Assembly: GCA_002713455.1 (NCBI GenBank)
Contig: PASX01000039.1
Coordinates: forward strand, 15,098-22,034
Reading direction: 5' to 3'
Source of the DNA: Fidelibacterota bacterium
GTDB lineage: Bacteria > Fidelibacterota > Marinisomatia > Marinisomatales > TCS55
DNA length: 6,937 nucleotides
Shown: positions 1-6,489 of the stretch, piece after piece
How the letters are laid out: every line of letters starts with the position of its first letter
Position numbering within the stretch: position 1 is the stretch's first letter
Notes under the pieces: generated by a model
Databases searched by the model: none
What the model was told of the DNA's origin: nothing
The model's input: only the letters and a program-made list of their open reading frames with translations
Made by a program: the position numbers and the translations under genes

Positions 1-2
1 TA

Positions 3-74
3 GTTCAAGCCAGATTAATAGGTGAGGATTATCTTGTTGAAATAGAAGCAGAAGCAGTCATCGTACAAAGATAA
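3..74 (+). CDS. RidA family protein, C-terminal tail (partial at left edge)
   Basis: Only the last 23 codons and a TAA stop are inside the window; the gene begins upstream. The visible residues read VQARLIGEDYLVEIEAEAVI and then VQR. The VEIEAxAV core is the last beta strand of the RidA/YjgF/Rid fold, where the family ends with a V-E-I-E-A-I-A pattern. RidA proteins are small cytoplasmic trimers that hydrolyse reactive enamine/imine intermediates such as 2-aminoacrylate, although many paralogues have unknown substrates. The key substrate-binding arginine of active members lies upstream and cannot be assessed. The stop is 16 bases before the metallohydrolase start, so co-transcription is likely. 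Family assignment rests on a short tail, so it is good but not certain. Confidence 0.72.
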   Translation, partial: VQARLIGEDYLVEIEAEAVIVQR

Positions 75-90
75 TTTTGTAATTTATAGC

Positions 91-2541
91 ATGAAGAACA
101 TATTATTACTACTTATTAGTCTAGTTTTTTGGAATTCAATTATATTATCTCAATGGACAAATCGGTATCCAAAAATAGATAAAATGAATCATCATGTCTA
201 TCTTGAAGGTTACGAGCTACCTACACTTTCAATGGGACCAATTGATCCAGCCGTTTCTCCGGATAATCTTACTATAGCATTTTCATCTAGAGGATGGATT
301 TGGCTATATAACATTGCAAGTGGAATTGCACAACGTCTAACAGATAGTGGAGATCTTGACTTTCGACCTACCTGGTCTCCTGACGGTTTACATCTTGCAT
401 TTGTTCGTGACGATGGTAGCGATACATGGATTGTTATTCATGAAATTTTAACAGGAAAAGAAAAAATTATAAATTCACCTGCTTTAGATCTAGATCCTGT
501 TTTTTCATCAAATGGTAGTATTTTGTTTTATTCTTCAGCGGTAAATGGCACACTTGATATTTGGCAATATTCACTTAACACAAATAAAGATTCTATTTTA
601 TTTGAGGCTCCGGGTTCTCAATTAAAGCCTCAACCTCATCCGAATCAACAAGCCCTTATCTATTTGGATAAAGGTGGCTCTAATGACATCAGGATATTAG
701 AATTAGATAAAAGAAATGATGGTTACTTTAAAACTTCAGCTAACAATAAGTCTAGAATATTAATAACAGAACGTATCACTTCAATGACAAGGCCTGCACT
801 TTCTCCAAATGGTCAGATCGTTGCGTATAATTGGCCTACTCAAGAAAATTATGAACTTCGTTTAATAAATTTAATTGATCCAACTACATCAGTTTTCCTT
901 ACTAATTCTAATGGATTACCTTTAACGCCCTCATGGAGTCCAGATAATAAATGGATATATTTTTCTGAAGCTGATGATGATGAAGTCTTTTATTTAAAAC
1001 GGATATCAGTTAATGGTGGTGAGGTTAATACAATTAATATTAAATCTTGGGATTGGGGTGTACCTACTGCAACCCTAAGAATAAAAACAAAAATAACTGG
1101 ATCTAATAAACTAATTCCAGCAAGAATAAGTGTTAAAGATGATAATGGCCATTTTGCTATTCCTAATAAAAGTCAAAGTCGTTTTGATGGACAAAATGGA
1201 ATGGTGTTCTTTTATTCTGGCGGCTCAATTGAATTAACAGTACCCATTGGTTCAGTTGAGATTTCAGTTGTTCAAGGTCTTAATACACCAATACAAGTAA
1301 AAAAAGTCAATATCAAACGAAAGGGATTGAAAGTAGTCTCTGTTTCACTGAAATCAATTTGGGATCCTAGAGATTACGGATGGATTTCAGGAGATCATCA
1401 TTTTCACCTTAATTATGGAGGTCAATACCAATTAACACCAGAAGATTTATTTCCTATGATGGCAGGGGAGGCGTTAGATGTAGCAACACCACAGTTAGCA
1501 AATTTACATAATAGATTTGGTGATCAAAAATATTGGGGATGGAAGTCACCCAATAATGAACCATTAATAATATTTGCTCAAGAAGTTAGATCACATTTTC
1601 TTGGTCATTTAGGATTACTAGGGAATAAAGATTTATTTTGGCCATGGATTTGGGGACCAGGTTATCAAGTTTACAATTATGATGATAGGCCAAATCTTGA
1701 GCCGCTTGATTTTACAAAAAAACAAGGTGGCCTAAGTTTGTATGTTCACCCATTTAGTGGGATTGATCCTTTTTCTGAAGTAGGTATGAGACGTATACCA
1801 AGAGAATTAATAGCTGATGCGATTCTAGATAAATTTGATTTATTAGAAGTTGTGTGTCTTTGGAGCAACTCAAGAGGAACAAGTAAACTATGGTATGAAT
1901 TTTTAAATATTGGGTCAACTATTGCTCCATCAGGTGGTACGGATGTAATGAATAATTTTTACAGGACAATGGCAATAGGGACTACCCGCGTATATGCTCA
2001 AACTAAAGGTGCTAATGATTGGAATTCCTATACAACTGCACTAAAAAATGGAAACTCTTTTGTAACAAATGGGCCAATGCTAGACTTTAAAGTAGAAAAA
2101 TCATTACCAGGAGAGGTGGTTGAAGCATCACGCCAAGTCAAATGGAACTTAGATTTATATAGTTCTGTTAATGTAGATAGCGTTGAAATTATTGTTAATG
2201 GTAAAGTAGTTTGGGCCAGTGAAGGATTAGATAAACCAGGACGTATCTCATATAAGGGCTCAATTGATTTACCTTCAGGTGGCTGGATTGCCTCTAGAGC
2301 TTTTGGTGGTAAAATTGTGTGGCCTGTAATGGATAGCTATATATTTGCTCATACTGCCCCCATATGGATAGGTTCAATTGGAAGTACAAATCCTGAAACA
2401 AAAAAACTCTCGGCAAATAGATTGCTAAAATTGTTAGATGTATCTGAGCAAAGAATGATTGAAGGGTATAAAGATAATCCAATTCCAAATTTAAAAGCTC
2501 ACTTTAAAAATGCACGCGAACATTTAAATAATATTAAGTAA
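91..2541 (+). CDS. Secreted TolB-like propeller / CehA-McbA-type PHP metallohydrolase
   Basis: This 816-residue protein has an N-terminal signal peptide (residues 1-21, hydrophobic core LLLLISLVF, likely cut after LSQ). Residues about 50-320 form a six-blade TolB/PD40-like propeller, with repeats such as AVSPDNLTIAF, TWSPDGLHLAF, ALSPNGQIVAY and SWSPDNKWIYF. A beta-rich linker (about 325-420) leads to a PHP-type metal-dependent hydrolase domain (about 428-635). Its motifs are GDHHFHLN (H437, H439), QEVRSHFLGHLG (E498, H506), YVHPF (H553) and GGTDVM (D618). Residues about 660-765 look like a C-terminal beta domain. This matches the CehA/McbA family, whose founders hydrolyse carbamate or ester pesticides; the natural substrate here is unknown. 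No other in-frame start gives a signal peptide, and no Shine-Dalgarno is visible. Its stop overlaps the start of the superoxide dismutase gene. The fourth motif has Met where PHP enzymes often have His. The family call is firm; the reaction is inferred. Confidence 0.88.
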   Translation: MKNILLLLISLVFWNSIILSQWTNRYPKIDKMNHHVYLEGYELPTLSMGPIDPAVSPDNLTIAFSSRGWIWLYNIASGIAQRLTDSGDLDFRPTWSPDGLHLAFVRDDGSDTWIVIHEILTGKEKIINSPALDLDPVFSSNGSILFYSSAVNGTLDIWQYSLNTNKDSILFEAPGSQLKPQPHPNQQALIYLDKGGSNDIRILELDKRNDGYFKTSANNKSRILITERITSMTRPALSPNGQIVAYNWPTQENYELRLINLIDPTTSVFLTNSNGLPLTPSWSPDNKWIYFSEADDDEVFYLKRISVNGGEVNTINIKSWDWGVPTATLRIKTKITGSNKLIPARISVKDDNGHFAIPNKSQSRFDGQNGMVFFYSGGSIELTVPIGSVEISVVQGLNTPIQVKKVNIKRKGLKVVSVSLKSIWDPRDYGWISGDHHFHLNYGGQYQLTPEDLFPMMAGEALDVATPQLANLHNRFGDQKYWGWKSPNNEPLIIFAQEVRSHFLGHLGLLGNKDLFWPWIWGPGYQVYNYDDRPNLEPLDFTKKQGGLSLYVHPFSGIDPFSEVGMRRIPRELIADAILDKFDLLEVVCLWSNSRGTSKLWYEFLNIGSTIAPSGGTDVMNNFYRTMAIGTTRVYAQTKGANDWNSYTTALKNGNSFVTNGPMLDFKVEKSLPGEVVEASRQVKWNLDLYSSVNVDSVEIIVNGKVVWASEGLDKPGRISYKGSIDLPSGGWIASRAFGGKIVWPVMDSYIFAHTAPIWIGSIGSTNPETKKLSANRLLKLLDVSEQRMIEGYKDNPIPNLKAHFKNAREHLNNIK

Positions 2542-3263
2542 TGGATCGAAAAAAATTCTTAAAAACGAGTGCTATTCTAGCAGGTACAACAATTTTACCT
2601 TCAAATTCAATTTTTGCTAATAACATCAATAATAATGGTATTGAAAAGATAACTGATGATAAGGGTAATTTTATTCAACAGTCTTTACCTTACAATATAG
2701 ACTATCTTGAGCCATTTATGGATTCTGAAACTTTAGATTTACATCATTCTTTTCATCATGGTGGTGCTGTTAAAGGTGCAAATAAAGATATAGAAATGAT
2801 AAAGCGCTCAATTAAACAAAATGATTTCAATATGGTTGATCATTGGACAAAGAAGCTTTCATTTCATCTGTCTAGTCATATCTTGCACAGTATTTTTTGG
2901 ACAAACTTAACAAAAAGAAGCTCTGCTCCATCTGACGCATTATTAAAAAAGATTGAGAAAGATTTTGGTTCATTAGATAAAATGCAGGGCTTGCTTTCTA
3001 AATTATCTAAATCAATTGAAGGTAGTGGTTGGGGAGTTTTAGCCTATCAACCACAATCAGATACGTTAGTTATTCTACAATGTGAAAATCATCATAAGCT
3101 AACAATATGGGGAGCAGTTCCATTATTAGTCATCGATGTATGGGAGCATGCATATTATTTAAAGTATAAAAATAGACGGGGAGATTTTGTTGATGCTCTG
3201 ATGAATATAATTAATTGGGATAATATTGCTGAAAGGTATGAGATAGCTAAAAAGCTAAATTAA
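2541..3263 (+). CDS. Exported Fe/Mn-family superoxide dismutase
   Basis: The enzyme converts superoxide to oxygen and hydrogen peroxide. At 240 residues it is about 40 longer than typical cytoplasmic members because of a leader. Residues 2-8, DRKKFLK, fit the Tat consensus with Lys for the second Arg, followed by a hydrophobic stretch (TSAILAGTTILP), so periplasmic export is likely. The mature part starts near LPYNIDYLEPF (49-59). All four metal ligands are present: H68 (DLHHSFHH), H116 (SSHILHSIFW), D199 and H203 (DVWEHAYY). GSGWGVLAY (161-169) is the family core. Two positions are odd. The second-shell gateway Tyr (Tyr34 in E. coli numbering) is Ala76, and His184 sits where MnSODs carry the active-site Gln, so metal choice cannot be read. 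The ATG overlaps the upstream stop by one base (TAATG), which suggests translational coupling. The 3' end overlaps the convergent gene by 4 bases. Confidence 0.93.
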   Translation: MDRKKFLKTSAILAGTTILPSNSIFANNINNNGIEKITDDKGNFIQQSLPYNIDYLEPFMDSETLDLHHSFHHGGAVKGANKDIEMIKRSIKQNDFNMVDHWTKKLSFHLSSHILHSIFWTNLTKRSSAPSDALLKKIEKDFGSLDKMQGLLSKLSKSIEGSGWGVLAYQPQSDTLVILQCENHHKLTIWGAVPLLVIDVWEHAYYLKYKNRRGDFVDALMNIINWDNIAERYEIAKKLN

Positions 3264-3270
3264 TTTTTTT
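3244..3270 (+). terminator. Weak hairpin plus T-run at the end of the superoxide dismutase gene
   Basis: A perfect 5-bp inverted repeat, TAGCT (3244-3248) and AGCTA (3253-3257) around an AAAA loop, is followed six bases later by seven T residues (3264-3270). It overlaps the last codons and the stop. The stem is short and only 40% GC, so it may be a poor intrinsic terminator or chance in AT-rich DNA. The T-run lies on the + strand side, so it would serve the left operon and not the convergent gene. Confidence 0.3.
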
Positions 3271-4117
3271 CTACTACAATAGCTACTTTATCCTTTTTGG
3301 GACTAACGGAAATTCTACTAATTTTGTTTAATCCATATTTTGAAAGGTCAGCTATTTCTATCCAACCTGAATTTCTAGATAATTCATACTGATATAATTT
3401 ATTTTCTTTTCCCATAATAATTGTTTTAGAAGTTATCCAGTTTAAATCCTCAGATCTTGATAATGTATTCGTTAATATTTGAGTTTCGCGTGACTTTTTA
3501 TTAACTGTATTGATTGTCCAATCTTTATTCTGTTTGCTGATATAACTAACAAAGTTATTTTTATTATTATCATGAATTGATCTACCGATTTGATCATCAA
3601 TATATATTTTGTCTTCTGTCTTTAGATCAAATATTTCAAATGTTGGAGGATTCCCCAAGATAAAACAATAAATTTGATTTTTGTTTGCCCAGGCGTAATA
3701 ACCAACTTTCAATTTAGGAATTAGCACACTTGATTTATTTGAATACATACTATATTTATATAGTAATTGAGTTCCATCTTTATCTAAACGAATAGCAGAA
3801 AATGTTTTACTATTTCCAATTTGTTGCGGAGAGTATTCACTACCATCAGTATTAGTAAGCCAGGTTTTTTTACCACTACGAATATTATAACTTACAATAT
3901 CAGTTTGACCGTTTCGTGTAGATGAAAATAAAATTGATCTACCATTTTTCATAAAAGACGGCTGATTATCATATCCGTCGTTATTTGAAATATTGATAGG
4001 ATTATTAATAGAATAATTATTTGCATTTGAGATTAGATCAAATATGTAAACTTCCGTATCTCCTTGAGCAATTAGAATGTTACATAAAAAAAATAGTTTA
4101 ATTGTTGATTTTAGCAT
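3260..4117 (-). CDS. Secreted PD40/TolB-like beta-propeller protein
   Basis: This 285-residue protein starts with a signal peptide (MLKSTIKLFFLCNILIAQ, probably cut near residue 18). Cys12 has no Gly/Ala/Ser before it, so it is not a lipobox. PD40-type blades are clearest at residues 50-92 (NQPSFMKNGRSILFSSTRNG followed by TDIVSY and TWLTNTDG, the standard TolB-like blade). Weaker blades follow at about 93-135, 140-175 and 190-245, and the last strand is RISVSPKKDKVAIVV (268-282). No catalytic domain or enzyme motif is visible. It is probably a periplasmic binding or scaffold propeller; partner or ligand is unknown. It is shorter than TolB itself and lacks TolB's N-terminal domain. It runs opposite to its neighbours, converges on the superoxide dismutase gene with a 4-base overlap, and diverges from the peptidase gene. 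No Shine-Dalgarno is evident before the ATG. The fold is well supported; the function is unknown. Confidence 0.8.
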   Translation of the reverse strand: MLKSTIKLFFLCNILIAQGDTEVYIFDLISNANNYSINNPINISNNDGYDNQPSFMKNGRSILFSSTRNGQTDIVSYNIRSGKKTWLTNTDGSEYSPQQIGNSKTFSAIRLDKDGTQLLYKYSMYSNKSSVLIPKLKVGYYAWANKNQIYCFILGNPPTFEIFDLKTEDKIYIDDQIGRSIHDNNKNNFVSYISKQNKDWTINTVNKKSRETQILTNTLSRSEDLNWITSKTIIMGKENKLYQYELSRNSGWIEIADLSKYGLNKISRISVSPKKDKVAIVVEKN

Positions 4118-4199
4118 TTAAGAACTCATTTTTAAAAAGTAAGATTCAAGGATTGATGGTTTGTAGATTTTCATACCTACTAATATAAGATAAATTTTA

Positions 4200-4226
4200 T
4201 TTATAATTTTAATAGCAGAAAATCAA
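4200..4226 (-). promoter_or_regulatory. Possible sigma70-like promoter for the propeller gene
   Basis: Read on the minus strand, TTGATT (4226-4221) and TATAAA (4205-4200) are separated by 15 bases, giving a leader of about 75 bases before the ATG at 4117. The spacer is shorter than the usual 17, and such boxes arise easily by chance in this AT-rich gap. It is offered only as the best candidate in the divergent region. I saw no equally good pair for the peptidase gene. Confidence 0.18.
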
Positions 4227-4230
4227 AAAT

Positions 4231-4250
4231 TGATTAAATGGAATTAATCA
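4231..4250. repeat. 7-bp inverted repeat in the divergent intergenic region
   Basis: TGATTAA (4231-4237) and TTAATCA (4244-4250) form a perfect inverted repeat around the six-base spacer ATGGAA. It lies in the gap between two divergent genes, exactly where the open frame of the RidA remnant begins. It could be an operator or a scar of rearrangement, but a short AT-rich palindrome may also be chance. Confidence 0.3.
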
Positions 4251-4329
4251 TTCTAGGAGTGCTTTTGCAGGTACAGGTTTAGCTAGAGGTGCAAGAGTTG
4301 AAATTGAATGTATTGCAAAACTAAATTGA
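4234..4329 (+). pseudogene. Orphan 3' remnant of a RidA-family gene
   Basis: This open stretch runs from just after an in-frame TGA (4231-4233) to a TGA stop at 4327-4329 and has no start codon in frame. From 4243 it translates as INHSRSAFAGTGLARGARVE, then IECIAKLN. RidA/YjgF proteins close with an RSAF-x-x-x-GLA-x-GA-x-VEIE-x-IA pattern, so this is the final ~29 residues of such a protein, including the conserved arginine region before the last strand. Frames upstream (4118-4233) hold stops and nothing RidA-like, and the DNA further left codes for the propeller protein on the other strand. The body of the gene (about 100 residues) is therefore missing. It differs clearly from the RidA tail at the left edge (GLARGARVEIECIA against ARLIGEDYLVEIEAEA), so it is not a recent copy of that one. 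Likely causes are deletion, replacement by the propeller gene, or a contig misjoin. Confidence 0.75.
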
Positions 4330-4369
4330 TCATACAAATTTTGTTTATTTAATTACATATTATTAATTG

Positions 4370-4375
4370 AGGAGG
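4370..4375 (+). promoter_or_regulatory. Strong Shine-Dalgarno site for the peptidase gene
   Basis: A perfect AGGAGG sits 5 bases before the ATG at 4381 and fixes this start. It is the only strong ribosome-binding site visible before any gene here: the metallohydrolase, superoxide dismutase and propeller starts have no comparable purine run. Confidence 0.85.
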
Positions 4376-4380
4376 ATAAT

Positions 4381-6489
4381 ATGAAACGATTAATAACACT
4401 TATAACCATTGTTTTTATAGTTGGGTGCCAAAACAATAGTTATGAATTAAACTATCCGCAAACTAGAGAATCTGATCATATTGATACCTACCATGGGGTT
4501 TCAGTCTCTGACCCATATCGTTGGCTAGAAGATGATATGTCAGATGAAACAGCCGAATGGGTAAAATCTCAAAATAAGGTTACATTTAATTATCTAGACA
4601 AAATTAGGTTTCGAAAAAAATTAAAGAAGCGAATTAAGACTTTAAATGATTATGAAAAAATTGGTGCGCCATTTAAAGAAGGTAATTATGAATATTTTTA
4701 TAGAAATGATGGATTGCAAAATCACTCCGTAGTCTATCGTAAGGTCTTTGGCTCAGATGAGAGCCCAGAAGTATTTTTAGATCCCAATACATTTTCTAAT
4801 GATGGAACTGTAGCCTTAAGAGGTTTATTTTTTAGTAAGGATGCATCTATTGGTGCATATATGATTACTGAAGGTGGATCAGATTGGAGAAAAATTATTG
4901 TTATAGATACTGAGACCAAAGAGATTTTGGAAGATACTTTAAAGGATGTAAAATTCAGTGGAGTTTCATGGAGAGGAAATGATGGATTTTATTATAGCAG
5001 TTATGATAAACCTAAAGATAATAGTGCCCTATCAGGTAAAACTCAGCTGCACAAGCTCTATTATCATAAACTAGGTACTTCACAATCATCTGACAAATTG
5101 ATTTTTGGTGGTGAGAATCAACCAAATCGTTATATATCTGGTTCTGTTACTGAAGATCAAAACTATTTAGTTATTTCTGCCGCAAAAAATACTGCTGGTA
5201 ATCAGATTTATGTAACTGATCTAAGAAATAATAAGAGTCAATTTATTCAATTACAAAATGATTATTTTGCACCATGTAACTTTGTTTATAATGAAGGTTC
5301 AACATTTTATTTATATACAAATATTGGAGCTCCCAATTTTCGTTTAGTATCGGTAACTCTATCAAATCCAAAAAGGTGGAAGGACGTTATTAAGGAAAAA
5401 GAAAATGTTTTAAACGTCAGTGTAGGTGGGGGATACTTTTTTGCTAATTATTTAGTGGATGCGAAATCTAAAATTGAACAATATAACACTAAAGGAAAAT
5501 TTATAAGGGAAGTTAAACTTCCAGCGCTTGGATCTGCTGGTGGCTTTTACGCAAAAAAAAATGATGAAGAACTATATTATTCTTTTTCATCCTATGTTTA
5601 TCCAAATACTATTTATAAATATAATATTGGATCAGGTGAATCAATCTTATATGAAAAACCAGAAATTGATTTTCAATCTGAGGATTATGTGTCGAAACAA
5701 GTTTTTTATGAGAGTAAAGACGGTACAACTGTTCCAATGTTTATAACATATAATAAAAGTATTGAAATGAATGGTAAAAACCCAACTATTCTATACGGAT
5801 ATGGAGGATTTAATATCAGTATAACCCCAAGGTTTAATTCAACAAATATTGCTTGGATGGAGAATGGGGGAATTTATGCAGTTCCAAATTTGAGAGGCGG
5901 AGGTGAATATGGTGAGAAATGGCATAATGCTGGAATAAAGATGAATAAACAAAATGTTTTTGATGATTTTATTGCAGCTGCTGAATATTTAATAAATGAA
6001 AACTATACATCTAGTGATTATCTTGCCATAAGAGGTGGGTCGAATGGCGGACTACTTGTTGGTGCCTCTATGACCCAGAGACCAGATCTTTTCAAAGTTG
6101 CAATTCCAGCAGTAGGCGTTCTAGATATGTTACGATATCATCAATTTACAGCAGGTGCCGGCTGGTCATATGATTATGGTACTGCACAAGATTCCAAAGA
6201 AATGTTTGAATATTTATATCGATATTCACCTGTGCATGCTGTTAGGAATACCAAGTCTTATCCAGCTACTTTAGTTACAACTTCTGACCATGACGATCGT
6301 GTTGTTCCTGCACATTCGTTTAAGTTTATTTCAGGATTACAAAAATACCATGTTGGATCTGATCCTGTATTAATTAGAATTCAAACTAATGCCGGACATG
6401 GTAGTGTATCTCTTGATCAGCGAATTGAGCTTTCAGCAGATGTGTTTGGGTTTATTTGGAAAAATATGGGGATTGCTCCAAAATTATAG
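4381..6489 (+). CDS. Prolyl oligopeptidase (S9A family) lipoprotein
   Basis: This 702-residue serine peptidase should cut short peptides after proline. The N-terminus MKRLITLITIVFIVGCQNN is a lipoprotein signal with lipobox IVGC (Cys16). Gln after the Cys fits outer-membrane or periplasmic anchoring. YPQTRESDHIDTYHGVSVSDPYRWLED (25-51) is the S9A N-terminal signature. Residues about 95-430 form the gating beta-propeller, and about 435-702 the alpha/beta-hydrolase domain. The catalytic triad is visible: Ser554 in RGGSNGGLL, Asp638 in DHDDRVVP and His673 in NAGHGS. LYGYGGFN (oxyanion Tyr474), PNLRGGGEYGEKWHNAG (502-518), Trp595 in GAGWSYDYG and Arg640 also match the porcine enzyme's substrate pocket. 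Length is normal (porcine enzyme 710 residues). A strong Shine-Dalgarno supports the start. Upstream lies the RidA remnant; downstream the gene converges on a metallo-beta-lactamase-fold gene with a 6-base overlap. Likely role is periplasmic peptide degradation for nutrient use. Confidence 0.95.
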   Translation: MKRLITLITIVFIVGCQNNSYELNYPQTRESDHIDTYHGVSVSDPYRWLEDDMSDETAEWVKSQNKVTFNYLDKIRFRKKLKKRIKTLNDYEKIGAPFKEGNYEYFYRNDGLQNHSVVYRKVFGSDESPEVFLDPNTFSNDGTVALRGLFFSKDASIGAYMITEGGSDWRKIIVIDTETKEILEDTLKDVKFSGVSWRGNDGFYYSSYDKPKDNSALSGKTQLHKLYYHKLGTSQSSDKLIFGGENQPNRYISGSVTEDQNYLVISAAKNTAGNQIYVTDLRNNKSQFIQLQNDYFAPCNFVYNEGSTFYLYTNIGAPNFRLVSVTLSNPKRWKDVIKEKENVLNVSVGGGYFFANYLVDAKSKIEQYNTKGKFIREVKLPALGSAGGFYAKKNDEELYYSFSSYVYPNTIYKYNIGSGESILYEKPEIDFQSEDYVSKQVFYESKDGTTVPMFITYNKSIEMNGKNPTILYGYGGFNISITPRFNSTNIAWMENGGIYAVPNLRGGGEYGEKWHNAGIKMNKQNVFDDFIAAAEYLINENYTSSDYLAIRGGSNGGLLVGASMTQRPDLFKVAIPAVGVLDMLRYHQFTAGAGWSYDYGTAQDSKEMFEYLYRYSPVHAVRNTKSYPATLVTTSDHDDRVVPAHSFKFISGLQKYHVGSDPVLIRIQTNAGHGSVSLDQRIELSADVFGFIWKNMGIAPKL

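Larger units (their letters stand above)
4118..4380. other. Divergent intergenic region between propeller gene and peptidase gene
   Basis: This 263-base stretch is the only substantial gap in the window. It holds the possible minus-strand promoter, the 7-bp inverted repeat, the RidA-like remnant and the peptidase ribosome-binding site. The part at 4118-4199 is AT-rich with stops in every + frame I read, and I see no small gene or riboswitch-like structure in it. The stretch 4330-4369 probably carries the peptidase promoter, but no convincing boxes stand out. Confidence 0.8.

Noticed and set aside
2294..2488. Minus-strand open frame of 64 codons inside the metallohydrolase gene
   Set aside because: It is fully inside a well-supported coding region and its translation shows no known motif; it is a shadow frame.
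4238..4282. ATG-started short frame (MELIILGVLLQVQV) in the divergent gap
   Set aside because: It has only 14 codons, no ribosome-binding site, and is in a different frame from the RidA-like remnant, which explains the stretch better.
4734..4919. Minus-strand open frame of 61 codons inside the peptidase gene
   Set aside because: It lies opposite the conserved propeller of the peptidase and has no recognisable domain or ribosome-binding site.
5553..5561. Run of nine A residues in the peptidase gene as a possible slippage site
   Set aside because: The peptidase frame is intact on both sides and the alternative frame has no recognisable product; such runs are common in AT-rich genes.
5528..5746. 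+ strand 72-codon frame within the peptidase gene
   Set aside because: It is out of frame with the intact peptidase and its translation looks like random AT-rich hydrophobic sequence.
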